Counted from the first letter of the stretch, positions 1 to 11,266 are shown. The stretch: DNA of 64,000 nucleotides from Xenoacremonium recifei (GCA_012184525.1 WOFQ01000001.1:1736001-1800000); one strand, 5' to 3'. Made by a program: numbers and translations. The notes: generated by a model not told the origin, from the sequence alone.

Positions 1-331
1 CACCAACGAAGTTCCAGGGGTCTGCAGAGGGATCGAATGCTGCACGGGGATTAGTTGGTACGAGTGCTCGATTCATTTGTCGTCGAGCTAGAGAGTTTGA
101 AGGTCCCCCTACGGTCTGAGGATATTGCGTTTGAGCAGGGACAAGGCCGTATGCGTTTGCGGCATGGGAAGTGCCATCCACGAACCCAGTCCCATCTCCC
201 ACTCCGTTCCAGCGTACCATCTGATCCCCCGCCCCATTGCCGGTCACATATGGTTGCTGCATTTGTTGTGGCATCGGAACTATTGGGGATGCACCCGGTG
301 CGGCTCTTTTCCTGGAGTTTGATGCAGACAT
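1..331 (-). CDS. HSF1: Heat-shock transcription factor, N-terminal fragment (5' part, cut by window edge)
   Basis: An open frame runs from ATG at 331 down through base 1 with no stop and no visible intron, giving about 110 residues. It begins MSASNSRKRAAPGASP, is rich in Q, N, P and G, and contains SLARRQMNRALVPTNPRAAF shortly before the edge. From memory this is the characteristic N-terminal region of Pezizomycotina HSF1, which lies in front of the winged-helix HSF DNA-binding domain. That domain, the trimerisation coiled coil and the activation region would lie outside the window. HSF1 is a nuclear factor that binds nGAAn arrays and drives chaperone genes. The DNA-binding domain is not visible here, so the identification rests only on the N-terminal signature. 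No clear GAAnnTTC element was seen in the 600 bases upstream. Confidence 0.72.
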   Translation of the reverse strand, partial: MSASNSRKRAAPGASPIVPMPQQMQQPYVTGNGAGDQMVRWNGVGDGTGFVDGTSHAANAYGLVPAQTQYPQTVGGPSNSLARRQMNRALVPTNPRAAFDPSADPWNFVG

Positions 332-1596
332 AGAAAGAGCTGAACGTTGACGTATGGTTTGATTATTTCGTGAGGCCAGAGACAAGACTGGATAGAAGTG
401 AGGCGGGTTGACCTAGGCGTGCGATGATCCAAGGCCCGGGTAGGATCTGATTCGGGGACCGCGTGTCTATTGACTCGTGATTGGTCGGTTCTGATGTCTT
501 CGGCAAGTCAGGCGTCGCCTTACAATCGTCTCAGGTCAGGCAGAAAAGGTCGTCGTTCCGATTGGGGACATCGACATCGACGTGCCGTGAGAAGGGTAGA
601 GTCGTCGCGTATCGAATCGCCGGCCAAGTCGCTGTGTTCCGAGCGACTCGCGCCGTATCTGCACAAGTTTTGGGCGAATGTGGGATGATATCCAGCGCCC
701 GTTCGCAGCTCAGTCTGGCCCGTCGTGAAATGGTTGTAGTTGCGGTGTTGGCGGCTGGGTTTGGCGAGGCGCCAGCACAGGATAGCCTTGCAGATACGAT
801 TATCTGTAGTATGGCAAAGGAGGGCACCTGAGAAGGGCCGCGTCTCGGTACCGCTGCGTATACTGCGGCTGTCTCAGGCGTGCGTTGCTATGAATCGAGA
901 GGTTTGATTTGGTGCGCGACCCAGAATTGAATCGCAGGCGTAGGCGGCGCAGCTATGCCTGTGGCTTTCTCGGAGCCTTGGATGGAAGCAACAGCTATGA
1001 GCGCATTTCTCTGTTGGCGAGCAACGAGTCGGGGACAAATGCGGGTTCGAACAAGCTTGCACGGAGAAAGGATCAATTGTGACGAAGACGTGATGTGCCG
1101 GTTTAGGTTGTTAAGATGCTGATGGTCGCTTCGGAGCATTTGGCGCGGGAGACGTCAATGCCCACTCTTTCGGTCAAATCCTTCGACCAATCAAGAGACG
1201 GCCGAAGTGTCCTGTCCTGCCATATCACGTGAAGATAAGGAAGCAATCTACCCGTGCTTGAAGGATCAACAGGATCGTTTGCCTTTTATGCTTCATAAAG
1301 TTCGTAAGGCACGCTGGCTGGCTCAATAGTAGCAATGTCTGTGCTTATCCACATAATTAGGCTGCCTTGTCGAATGGAGATTTTGACACACTGGACGCTG
1401 AAAGTAGGAATCCGAGTTTCTCCAGGTTACACCCCTCAACCAAGCACTCCATAGTACCCATTGTACAATACACGCATATGATCCCTTTGGTAAACCATTC
1501 ACGTGTGAGAATCGACATGAGAGACTACCTACCGAGGTATGCAAACAATCCATGTGAAAATTATCTTTTTACATTAGATTACATGAGGCGAACCAT
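332..1596. other. Intergenic: HSF1 leader/promoter and CWC27 3' flank
   Basis: No protein-coding frame with recognisable sequence or plausible splicing is visible. Short frames on both strands lack family resemblance. The right-hand 200-300 bases probably hold the CWC27 3' UTR, and the left part the HSF1 5' leader and promoter. Confidence 0.5.
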
Positions 1597-3222
1597 CTAT
1601 CTTGCGCCTCTTCCCGCAAGAGACGCGGCTCGGGCCATTTGAGCATTCTTCGCTTGATCGCGAGCTTGGTCCCAAGCACGGCCCGAGTTACCTTGTCGAG
1701 CTTCGCGCTGAGCTCGTTTTTCTTGTTGGAGAGTGCGAGTCTTTTCGCGAGGGTCAATGACGACTAACTCCTCCTCTGCCTTTTTGCGGTTGCTTAGGTC
1801 CTTACCCAGCTTGTCCGCTGCAAAGCTGAGTGCATGCGACATCCAACCCTCATCATCGCTCTCGTCATTCTCTTGCTTATCCCAAGATGTGCAACTCTGG
1901 CAGTTTGCAATGAAGTGCAAGTCGCAGAGATTTGCCTCGTCGTCCGCAATTGGCGCGCCATCGTTTCCAGTATCCTCAGGCTGTTCCGTCGGCGCGTTGT
2001 CTTTCGTAGGCGGAGCTTTATCCAACCTTGACTGAAAAGCTTTCAATAAGTTCAATGTTTTTTGATCTTCCCCCGTAGAAGTATTGGCGCCACCTGGCCG
2101 CCGCTTGCGACCCCGTATCGAAGTTTCCGGAATCATGGATTCCAAGGCGGATTTCTTCTTTTGTTCGACAGGTTGCTCTGTCTGAATGTTCCGCCTCATT
2201 GATGCCTTCAGCGCAGCGATTTCCTCGTTTGCCTTCTGAAGGGCTGTCTTTTGTGGCTCTGGCGATTCTCGAGTTGTGGGTGTTTGTCGAGGAGGACTTG
2301 GCTTCTTTGCCCTTTGCTTGACTGGCTCCTCTGTCGTTATTTCATTCTGGGTTTGTTTCGAGTCTGGTGATAGTCTCCGTGGTTCGGGACGTTTGGGTTC
2401 TGCTGGTGGTTTAGGTGGCCGTGTTGGCGGAGCACCACTCGATTGGTCCTCCATCACAATCCTCGTGTCAAATTTGGTTTTCTTTAGCACTGGCATATCG
2501 TCGTCACCTTCCTCGTCGCCGAAGCTCAAGAGTTGCTTTCCTCCCTTCCTCTTTTTCTTTTTCTCTTTCGTTGTGGATGCTTTCGGAAGCGCCTGGGTGG
2601 CGACTCGGGATCGCTTCTTCATATCCTCGAAGGGATTCACCAATATTTCCACCCGGTGAATCTTCATAGTGTAAACAGGTCGATCGGTTGCTGGATCAAC
2701 TTCTGCTTCTCCCATCTTGGCTAAGTTGTATATCGTATCGCCTGCGATTCGCCCGAACAGCGTGTTCTTCCCGTTCAGTTCCTCTGCCTTGTCCAGTGTA
2801 AAGAAGAACTGGCTGCCATTCGTATCCGGTCGGCTCTCGTTGGCCATGCCGAGAAGGCCACGCCTGTTGAACTTGAGGCGCGAATGGAACTCATCTTTGA
2901 AGTTGATTCCCGTGGGCCCGGCGTTCTTGCCTTGTCGCTGATCCATCGGCCAGGGATCCAAGTCACCACTCAGAGCGCCTCCATCGTATATCGATTCGCC
3001 TCCATTTCCCGTTCCTGTCGGATCGCCACCCTGAAGAATAAATCCCGGAACAAGTCGGTGGAATATAGTGTTGTCATAATAACCGTCGAGGGCTAATTGC
3101 AAAAAGTTCCGGCATGTTAGGGGGGTCTGCTTCGCGAAGAGTTCGACGGAGAGCTCGCCTTGCGACGTGTGAAGGATCACCGACGCTGTAGGCTGAGGTT
3201 CGAGGTTGTAGATTGCAGACAT
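1597..3222 (-). CDS. CWC27: Spliceosomal cyclophilin-type peptidyl-prolyl isomerase CWC27
   Basis: A single exon of 541 residues starting MSAIYNLEPQPTASV at 3222. The frame stays open further upstream to 3504, but that extension shows no family resemblance and the cyclophilin domain starts at once after this ATG. Residues about 8-185 form the cyclophilin fold: FHRLVPGFILQGGDP, the NGSQFFFT strand and the NTLFGRI strand. The tryptophan that binds cyclosporin in CypA (WLDGK) is replaced by Glu (EELNGK), as in the CWC27 branch, which has little or no isomerase activity. The rest is low-complexity and rich in K, E, R and P, with NLS-like stretches, ending in a basic coiled region. Known role: component of the activated (Bact) spliceosome together with CWC22, in the nucleus. 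It reads in the same direction as HSF1. Confidence 0.9.
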   Translation of the reverse strand: MSAIYNLEPQPTASVILHTSQGELSVELFAKQTPLTCRNFLQLALDGYYDNTIFHRLVPGFILQGGDPTGTGNGGESIYDGGALSGDLDPWPMDQRQGKNAGPTGINFKDEFHSRLKFNRRGLLGMANESRPDTNGSQFFFTLDKAEELNGKNTLFGRIAGDTIYNLAKMGEAEVDPATDRPVYTMKIHRVEILVNPFEDMKKRSRVATQALPKASTTKEKKKKRKGGKQLLSFGDEEGDDDMPVLKKTKFDTRIVMEDQSSGAPPTRPPKPPAEPKRPEPRRLSPDSKQTQNEITTEEPVKQRAKKPSPPRQTPTTRESPEPQKTALQKANEEIAALKASMRRNIQTEQPVEQKKKSALESMIPETSIRGRKRRPGGANTSTGEDQKTLNLLKAFQSRLDKAPPTKDNAPTEQPEDTGNDGAPIADDEANLCDLHFIANCQSCTSWDKQENDESDDEGWMSHALSFAADKLGKDLSNRKKAEEELVVIDPREKTRTLQQEKRAQREARQGNSGRAWDQARDQAKNAQMARAASLAGRGAR

Positions 3223-3609
3223 TTTGGCGCCAGAGGAATGCCGGCTCGAAAAGGCGCGTCGCGACTGAGCGCACGGCAAGGCTGGAGGCTGGTTCCGATG
3301 TTGTTGAAGCAGGGTTACGAGGCTGCGCCAGTCTCTTAGAGGTGGTAAGGCAAGGAAGCTAGGAATGCACCACAGCCCCACTCTCAACCACCAGCCAGTC
3401 ATTCCGTTTGGGAATCTTGAGATCCAAGAGATGCGCATCAAAGAAGGGAATTTGGGATCTCCGTGCAACGCGATACAATTTTTTTTTTTCACTTCATTTT
3501 TCAATCAAACTGGAGCCGATATGGATGAGACTGACAGAGAAGAGCCCGCAGCCATTTTGAACACATGTGGGATTCATATACATAATATCCCCTGCGCTCA
3601 AGCTGCATG
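3223..3609. other. Short CWC27 upstream region
   Basis: Contains a 10-base T tract near 3480-3490 and no supported gene. It separates the CWC27 start from the 3' end of the SINE-like repeat. It is likely the CWC27 promoter. Confidence 0.4.
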
Positions 3610-4017
3610 GGAATCCAAAACACCAAAACACCATTTACCAATTCCGCCCCAAACCCAAAAAAATCTAGACTCCCAAATACCACTCGTCGCGGTGATGCTA
3701 TCGTGCGGGCAGTGTGTGGAATACCATCCAAAACACCACTTACCAATTTCACCCAAAACACCAAAAAAAAAACTTACCTCGGCCACGTCCTGCTACCACT
3801 CTACGCGGTGGTACTACAGCACGGGGTCCAGGTTTCCCCTACCCTATTTGATTTGCCCAGGGCCCCTACCTCGGTCGCCGGTAGTACCACCCCGCGGGGT
3901 AGCCCACCAGAGCCAGGGGTAGCTGAGTATCTCAGACTGACCGACCCGGGGATCGAACGGTCAACTTTCCTGGGGGGCCAGGCCAGGACGTTAACCGTTA
4001 GACCACCAGGTGGTCAA
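3610..4017 (-). repeat. tRNA-derived SINE-like element
   Basis: Read on the minus strand, the element opens near 4017 with a tRNA-like head. It has an A box, TGGTCTAACGG (4005-3995), and a B box, GTTCGATCCCC (3958-3948), separated by 36 bases, as in a pol III internal promoter. The acceptor and T stems are only partly paired, so this is a decayed or derived tRNA rather than a functional one. A GC-rich body of about 150 bases follows, then a tail rich in T/G (A/C on plus) with runs of T, part of which is duplicated. There is no coding capacity. I saw no obvious target-site duplication. A head with A/B boxes, an unrelated body and a simple tail fits a tRNA-derived SINE; copy number could not be tested here. 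Confidence 0.55.
3623..3830. repeat. Diverged tandem duplication in the SINE-like tail
   Basis: The word CCAAAACACCA followed by TTACCAATT occurs at 3623 and again at 3728 (offset 105). The linked word ACCACTC...CGCGGTG occurs at 3679 and 3795 (offset 116). The two units are therefore homologous, with small indels and many substitutions. Both also carry poly-A runs (plus strand). Confidence 0.6.
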
Positions 4018-5642
4018 GTCGCGTTGCAAGATGGTCAATTAAAGCAGGTTAAATAGCATTGGTGCGTGCAGAGGGTGAAGCGCGGAGGCGGTAGGCGATT
4101 GGTGGCTGTGACGACAGTGATTCACTGCAAAGCGCGGGCCCTATGACAGCGTTAGCCTCGCCCCGTACGCTTGATGTAGCTTCAGAAGAGAGAAGAAAAC
4201 GGGTCGTGTACTCCGCACGAGGTAATGTCTTTATAGGAAATGTCCATATCACATACCTATCAATGGCTCGTCACGTTGCTGACCGAGCATCGACTGCGAT
4301 GAGCACATCACCCTCGATACCGAGAGCGAGGGAAGACAAGATGCTTCTCTCCTATCCACGGCAGTTTCAATAAGCATGCAAAGCATCCAAGACTTATGGA
4401 GCTGCACTCGCTCATGAGCCCTCAGGCCCAACCCTTCCGGAGGCTTCTCCTGACTTCAGGAGCTTGAACCGCAAACTTGGGCACGACATCGTTTGACCAC
4501 AGAGTGGAAGCACTGGCCCCCAAAGAACATATATTTCCCTTCATTGTACGCTTAACTGAAAGAACTGAAAAAGGAGGACACGCAGGGTTTTCATCGATCG
4601 CGGTCGCGTTCAGGCGTGTAAAAATGGAAGGGCGAGGCGCGGTATCGCAACGGTTATGCGTAAAGTCAGGTTCTCGGGCATGAAAAAGAAAGGAAGAAGC
4701 AGAACAAAACAAAGTAGAGTAGGCAAAGAAGAAGCTCAAGCCCTGGGACACAAGTTTCTGGTCTTGATCAATCCAGATCTTGAGGGATGAAGTCGGATAT
4801 TATCCCTCGCGGCGCCACCAAGGGGGTCAAGGGGCTTAGTCACGGTGAGGAGCCACCCAATGCAGGCAACCCGCCCTAAACCAGAATCGGGCATCTACTG
4901 AAAAGCCAATGGAAAGGCATGCCCGCCCTGAGCAAGTGAGCTCGTGCCAGGCAGGCAGGGAGGTAATGGAAGGTAGTGGTTGCAGGAGAAGCCAGCAAAG
5001 CCTGCCACGCGACGGGAAGGAAGGGACCTACTCAGCAGGCGCTCCTTTGTTAACAAAGCACAGTGACTTGAATCCCTCTGTTCGCATTTGGAGCGTGTCC
5101 AAATTTGCGCCGTCCATTATCATCCTCTTGTGTTTGTTAGGTTCCTCGTACAGCGCACCTTTAGCTCTCGCTCACGTTCGGTTTCCTCCCGCCGTAGTGT
5201 CGATCCATCATCGAATGAGACGTTCCAGGTGCTGAGCCTCAGACCCCTCCGTCAAGCGCCATTCTTTTGCATGGCTGCCTCAACCAGGCTTGATAAATCA
5301 TCAGCATCTCTTTTCTGCTGCCTGTTTGCTATCAGCAGCCCGCGGTGCGCTTTTGACAAAAAACAAACGCCATTGCCCCTGCGCGCTCCCTGAGCTACAC
5401 GAGGCTAAGTGCCTTATCCAGCCCGCCCCCGGTTCCAATTCTTAGGAGGTCCAGTGTCCCAGCAAAGCCAAGGAGTCGGGACCCAGCAGCCAAGTCGAAA
5501 CCCCTAAATTCTGAACGCGCACATCGCCCAGCCCTGCCCAGCCAGCCAGCCAGCTTGCCGCTTCTCGCCAACAGCCCGCGCATCTGCCATCGGCCGAACG
5601 TTCCCTCGATCGAACTCGAACGCACATCCCCCCTTGCTCGAG
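4018..5642. other. Long intergenic/leader region before VPS74
   Basis: No supported gene in about 1.6 kb. The last few hundred bases are CT-rich and include a short (CAGC)n tract near 5540-5554, as expected for a fungal promoter and 5' UTR of VPS74. Short frames on both strands look random. Confidence 0.45.
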
Positions 5643-6889
5643 ATGTCCTCGGGATTGACGCGACGCCGTGGTGCCGGCGGTGGCCAGAACCCGACCGAGG
5701 GCGAGGCGAGCAATGGCACCGCTCCCAGGACGAACTCGGCCACCAACGTCAGAGACAGCGCCCCCGAGACCAGCTACGAGAGCAGCGAGAATGGCCACAA
5801 GATCGCTTTCGACCCCCGGGACATTAGCGAGAGTGCTGAGCGCAGCAAGCAGCCCAAGCTGACCATGATGGAGGAGGTTCTGCTGCTGGGCCTCAAGGAT
5901 AAGCAGGTAAGCTGGGCGCCGCTCGCATGTGCGCGAATCCGCGACGGGACTTGGGAGCTGATAGTGTTCGCCCATAGGGTTATCTCTCCTTCTGGAACGA
6001 CAACATCTCATACGCCCTCCGAGGCTGCATCGTCCTCGAGCTGGCCTTCCGCGGCCGCATCAGCATGGAAAAGGATGCCTCGAGGCGGCGCTTCCCCCTT
6101 GCAGACCGCAACATCGAAGTGATAGACGACACTCTCACGGGCGAAGTCCTGCTCGACGAGGCCCTCAAGATGATGAAGCAGAGCGAGAAGATGAGCGTTA
6201 GCTCGTGGATCGACCTCATGAGCGGTATGTATTGCGGGTGCTGCTTGTGATATTTCGACATCGCTGACACTTGTCACCTGGGCTATAGGAGAGACATGGA
6301 ACTTGATGAAGATTGGATACCAACTGAAGCAAGTTCGAGAGCGCCTTGCCAAGGGTCTCGTCGATAAGGGCATTCTACGAACCGAGAAGCGAAATTTCCT
6401 CCTGTTCGACATGGCCACCCACCCCGTTGCTGATGGCGGTGCCAAGGAGGAGATCAGACGCCGTGTCCGTAACGTCCTGACCCAACGAACGGTCGTTCTC
6501 AACGGCAGCCAATTCCTGCCGGAGTCGCTCGATTTCCGATACCTACGAACCGTGTGCATGGTATGCGCCGCCTATGCTGCCAATGTCCTCGAAAATGCGC
6601 TTTCAACTCTTGGCCACGAGGCCCGCGAACGAGCTTTCGCCCAGACCGACGAGCTCCTTGCCGACTATAGCCAGTGGCCGTTTGGCAGAAAAGCTACCGG
6701 AAACGGGATTGGTGCCAACCTACCCCAGATCATCGCCGAGGTGCGTTGACAACTGGCCCGGAAGAACCCCAAGAGAACCATTATCTGACTTTTGAGCAGG
6801 AAATCAACAACAACAAGGATAAGGAGCTGCAGCTCGAAGTTGTTGCGGCTTGTCTAAGCGTATTCACCCGACTCGACTCTCTGCTCTAA
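5643..6889 (+). CDS. VPS74: Golgi PI4P-binding glycosyltransferase-sorting protein, GPP34/GOLPH3 family
   Basis: Four exons: 5643-5906, 5978-6224, 6289-6740 and 6800-6889, giving 350 residues in phase, with GT-AG introns of 59-71 bases. The first 75 residues are a polar, Ser/Asn-rich leader. Then comes the GPP34 fold: [33 protein letters not shown] (the tryptophan of this segment packs on the PI4P headgroup in yeast Vps74), [26 protein letters not shown] and the C-terminal [16 protein letters not shown]. The family binds phosphatidylinositol-4-phosphate on Golgi membranes and retains mannosyltransferases by recognising their cytosolic tails, linking them to COPI. The length and exon structure look complete and normal. 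Confidence 0.93.
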
Positions 6890-7731
6890 GCTGGCGGCAT
6901 CATTGCTACCGAAGCCACCGTTAGCATTGACCGTGCTTCATCTACAATCATCTCACTTCGGTGCTGCGTGTGTCGAATCGAGAGACAAGTTTCGCGGCTC
7001 CAGCCTTCGTAACCTCGACTACATCGTGCTCCGTCCTTCGCCGCAAAGCCCCTCAACATCTCTGCTCACGACACCTCCTTCGATTATGAACATGACGGAA
7101 TAGGAAAGGAAAGGGAATATGCAAATGGTCTTCTATACAAGAGAAAGTCGACTTGCCCATCTTGAAGGACAAAAAAAGCGGGAGGGTGGGTGTCCACGCA
7201 TCTGGGCCCAATGGAAGAAGGGACATTTCGGGCCTGGACGGTTTACTATCGTTTTGTTGGTATGGTGTTTTATCTTATTTAACTTGTTTTTTTTCCTTCA
7301 TCCTTTGTACTTCTCCACTGGGAAGCGACCAGAGTGCAAACGAGAGGGGTAAAGCCTATAAGGATTGTAATGGCATATTGAAGGGTCTTCCTCTGTAAGC
7401 TATAAAGCACATTCTCGGGACTGGGCCGTCCTCGTGAACGAATTACACGAATCTGTACGATGTAACTTTGGTATAACGATAACGACAGCTGGGATATTTC
7501 CAGACGGTAGAATGGTGGCGCAGCTTTGAGGTTGTCAGAGATGAATGCAACATATCTTCGTAGGGAATCAGTAAGGTAATCATGATCCATGTACAGAGTA
7601 TAGAAGTAAACACCGATAATGCACAAGCAATGCCCCTGAACTCCTGAAACACCCTTCACAAAGAAGTAAAAGCGGCCTGACTTTTCTTCCTTGAGTCGCC
7701 ATGAAACCAAAGCAATTTACTTTTCATCCGC
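6890..7731. other. Convergent 3' region between VPS74 and RRP14
   Basis: Holds the two 3' UTRs of a convergent pair. It has T-rich stretches near 7270-7300 and no supported gene. A 143-codon minus frame at 7279-7710 has no recognisable composition and lies in the presumed UTR. Confidence 0.45.
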
Positions 7732-9591
7732 CTACTTCCGCCGGCCCCCTACGCCCAGACTTCCCTCGAACCCAGGCCGACCTTTCTTCTTAGCACCACC
7801 CTTCTTCTTCTTGCCGGCCTTGCCCATGACCTTCTCCTCACGTCTCTTGCGGAGGTTGTCCTCCCGTTTCTTTTGGCGCTCCTTTTGCGCCATCTTGACG
7901 CCTTCGGAGCGATCTTTCCAGGCCTTCTCGCTCTTTCGCTTGGAAACCTCTTTCCTCTTCAAAGCCTTCTTGAGCATGCTCTCGTCGTCTCGGATCTTCT
8001 CACCCTCTACCTTGCGACGAGCATTCAGCCAGGCTTCCTTCTCGGCGACGTCTTTGCGCTTCTCCTCGTCGAGTTCTTGGAGACGCTTCTTCTGGTTCTG
8101 GACCTTCAGAAGTGCAGTCTTCGGGTCGGACGGCCCCTTCTTCTTGCCTTGGCTGAGGGCGTAGCTGAGGTCATGGGACAGCTGAGTACCGTCGGTGAAA
8201 GCAACTCGTCCAAAGGCAAAGCTTCCAGTGGCTTCATCCAACTCAACGGCAGGGCTCATGACACTTGGCGAGTTGGATGCCAGAGCCTCTTCGCGCTTTC
8301 TTTGTTCCTCCAATTTTGATTTTAGTCGGAGCTCCTTCTTATGCTCTTTACGCAAGGCTTGCTTCCGCCTCCTTGACTCAATCAGCTCCTGTCGAGTGCG
8401 AATTGGCTTGCCGTCTGGACCATCTGCTTTTCGAGCTGCACGGAGAGCCTCAATCTTCGCAGCCAAGCGGGCTCGGAGGGCAGACGTATCAGCGGGTATC
8501 TTGATGTGTTTAGGCTTTTCCGAGGGAGGAACGGTGGATGATACGGACGTGGTGGTGCTTGCAGATTCGGCGAGGGGTTCGTTGGAGTTGATGGAGGCAT
8601 CGTTCGTGTCGAAAGTAGGAGAATGGGGTTCTGATTCCGAGCTCGAACGGGCATCGTGTTCATCGGTCTTGTCCAACCCAGATATGTCCAGGTGGATCTT
8701 TTCCACCTCATTGACGTTCGCGTCCGCCTCAACCTGACTCTTTGGATCAGACTCCTTGTCGGCTTTCTTGTTGCTGGCTTGCTTTTGGGACTTCTGGACT
8801 GGCGTTGCTGCTTGCTTGTTGGCAGACCCCGCAGCCTTGCCTTCCTTGGCAGCTTTCTTCTCCTTCTTTTTCTCCTTCTTAGCAAGCTTCTTCTCCTCTT
8901 TTTTCGATAGTTTAGACGGCGCCGCCTCGGTCGGAGGGTTGGTATCGATGTCTGCGGCGGCGGCGGCATCGTCGTCCCTGCCGTCCTGACCATCCTCTAG
9001 CTTTTGCTTCTTGTTGGTCTCTGCGACTCTTTTCTTAAGACCCTCCCCAGGTTTCTCAGCCTCAACACCCTCGACGGCTTCATAATCTTCCCATTCCTCC
9101 TCTTGATCGTCATTTTGCTCCTGCATTTCCCTCAATTTTCTTTTGTTCTTCGCTCGCTCATCCATGACCTCTTTAGCGTTGCGGTTGAGTGCACTGTCGG
9201 GATCGAGTTTGCCGCGGCGGGCGGCAGCAGCCTCCTCCTTGGTTTGTTTCGTCTTTTTCCATTGATCCTGATAGTATACGTCAGTCGGATGATCATCGCT
9301 GACAGGCATGGCAGAAACGGTGGGCGAGACAGCGAAGCACGAGGCCTCAAGTGGTGGCGGGGGATCGCAAGAGAGTGGCGTCGGGGACGGTAATCAACAT
9401 ACACTGGTGTCTTCTCCGTAATACATCCTCGCAGGAATCAGCCTGAGGAGGCCATCGAATGCCTTGGCATCGTCGCGCAGACGATCCTGGGAGACTGAAG
9501 TCAGTTTCTCGTCTCTCGTTCAAAGGTTGCAATGGTGATCGGCGGGGCACGAGAGCGCGGCTGCACACACCTGAAGCGAGGAATCCGCCAT
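7732..9591 (-). CDS. RRP14: Ribosome biogenesis factor, SURF6/Rrp14 family
   Basis: Three exons on minus: 9591-9571 (only 7 codons, MADSSLQ), 9486-9403 (28 codons) and 9267-7732, giving 546 residues. The two small exons restore the SURF6 N-terminal domain: RLRDDAKAFDGLLRLIPARM, then YYGEDTSDQWKKTKQTKEEA and KLDPDSALN. An internal ATG at 9309 would lose this domain, so it is not the start. The middle is a Lys/Glu/Ala-rich nucleolar-type linker. The C-terminal SURF6 domain has LRARLAAKIEALRAARKA and RTRQELIESRRRKQALRK and ends in a basic K/R/G tail. Known role: nucleolar assembly of 60S (and 40S) pre-ribosomes, RNA-binding. It belongs functionally with UTP22 in this window. Confidence 0.92.
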
Positions 9592-10355
9592 CTTCTCGTC
9601 TGTGCTCGGGCGACTAAGACTCAATACAAAGTGGCAGGAAGACCAGAGAGGGTAGACTCGAGTTGACAAGCTTGTTGCGACCGCGCTGGTTGTTTGAAAG
9701 CTCCCAGCCGGAGGCGAACAATCGAAGTTTGGTGATTGAAAGGCGGTCGGCGATTCGACGATTGGAAATTTGGGGTCTCTCTCAATTTTTTTTCTTTGCT
9801 CTCTGGCTCGCTAGGTCGGCTTGCTGAAGTGGGGACGGGATGCTGGAGAAGGCTGGAAGCTAACAAACTCCACTGTATTTTTGCAGGGGGGCTTCTGTTC
9901 GCTTACCTCCAGAGGTATGGCAAGGTAGGTAGGTAATTGAGCAAGGAACCTAGAGTTATACGAAAAAACATTTGTGAACATGGAATATCGTAGAAAGTCT
10001 ATGGAGTTTCATTTCTGGTGCTAGGTAATTTAGATAACATCCAATGTTATTGGAGATGGTTGCAGAACCTGAAAGGTCATTTCTCCAGCTGGCAACGATC
10101 TTTAGGTTCCCTCACCGGAACTTGGCTTTAGGGCCTTTTAACGTGGAATATTACAGCATCGACCGGGTGCGGGCTCAACAAGGTACTCCGAATACAAGTA
10201 TCGTATTCTTCTGTTCATAGTAATCCAACATACACACACATATATGCTCCGTCTATGCTAATGCCTGACATAACATCATCAAAATAAAGTGATGCAGCCC
10301 AAGCTGGTGTCACACCCTCTCTGCTGCTGAATACCATCAAGAAGTATGATTTTGA
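9592..10355. other. Intergenic: RRP14 promoter and 3' flank of the PDAP1-like gene
   Basis: A CT-rich leader lies next to the RRP14 start. A (GGTA)n-like word (AAGGTAGGTAGGTAAT) sits at about 9924-9939, and AT-rich sequence follows from about 9950 to 10330. No gene is supported. Confidence 0.45.
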
Positions 10356-11266
10356 TCATTTCTTCTTGCCTTTCTTGATGTGAGCGGTAGCCTCCTTCTT
10401 TCGGGCCTCCTTTGCTTCCCATTCAGCTTTCTTAGCCTTTTCCAATGCTTCTTTTTCCTCCTTCTCTGCCTGTTTTATAGAACGCCGATTAGCTTATGAC
10501 CGTTCAAAGATCATCACATGAAGCACATTCAAGAGGGGCTTACCTGTCGGCGCGCAGCTTCAGCTGCACGTTGCTCACGGATAAGCTTCAGGCGGGCCAA
10601 GTCTGCCTTGGCCTCGTCCGTCTTACCCTGGTGATGCAGACGCATATAGTTCTCCTTGGCAGCTGCAGCTTCCATGGCCTCTCGCTCACGCCTACTTGGG
10701 GCGGCCATCTTCGACACGCCATCAGTGATATCATCAACCTCTGTGTCCCCCTTTGCTTGGCTTCTAGCCGCCTTTGAGTGGTTGGGGTTGGCTGGCATAT
10801 CATCGTCATCGTCGTCGCTTTCCTCGTCGCTCGACGGCATGTCGCCAACCTCGACGGAGCGTGACTTCTGCTTAGCTATCGCGGCCTCCTTGCGGGCTTT
10901 CTTCTGAGCCTTGCGATCTTCTCGGGAAGCGCCAGCAGCGTCGGGCGCGGCGCTGGAGGGCCCGGCATCGTCGCTTTCCTCGGACTCCTCCTCCTCCTCG
11001 GAGTCTTCAGAGTCCTCTTCGGAGTCGTCATCGTCGTCATCTTCCTTGTTCGCTTCGACACTCCACATGCTGACTTCGTTGCCATCGGCGTCTGTCGGTC
11101 GAATGTCTCGAGAAAAATGCTTTCCACCTGCGCGGCACCAGCACCGATTAGTTTCACGACCTCAAGCCGGGTGGATTTCAGGGACACAGGCAGCCTTACC
11201 TCCTCGAGTATACTTCTTGAACTTCCCGCCTCGGCCTCGAGAACTCACTCCAGTGCCGCCTGCCAT
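10356..11266 (-). CDS. 28 kDa heat- and acid-stable phosphoprotein (PDAP1/HASPP28) family
   Basis: Three exons on minus: 11266-11200, 11127-10544 and 10469-10356, all in phase, 254 residues. The N-terminus is Gly/Arg/Lys-rich ([20 protein letters not shown]) and leads into [20 protein letters not shown], the family signature. An Asp/Glu/Ser tract of about 40 residues follows, typical of casein-kinase-2 substrates, with further [10 protein letters not shown] stretches. The conserved C-terminal helix region has [20 protein letters not shown] and [19 protein letters not shown]. The last exon is a short K/E-rich tail ending HIKKGKK. The molecular role of the family in fungi is unclear: mammalian PDAP1 is a phosphoprotein linked to PDGF signalling and stress, and the fungal proteins are usually called phosphoprotein or casein-kinase substrate. 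Likely soluble and intrinsically disordered. Confidence 0.88.

Noticed and set aside
3223..3504. 94-residue N-terminal extension of CWC27
   Set aside because: The frame is open, but its composition does not resemble any cyclophilin leader and the family start MSAIYN is a good ATG directly before the domain.
3948..4017. Functional tRNA gene at the SINE head
   Set aside because: A and B boxes are good, but the acceptor and T stems do not pair fully and no anticodon arm of normal size can be drawn.
7279..7710. 143-codon minus frame between VPS74 and RRP14
   Set aside because: Convergent 3' UTR region, no family resemblance, no promoter context.
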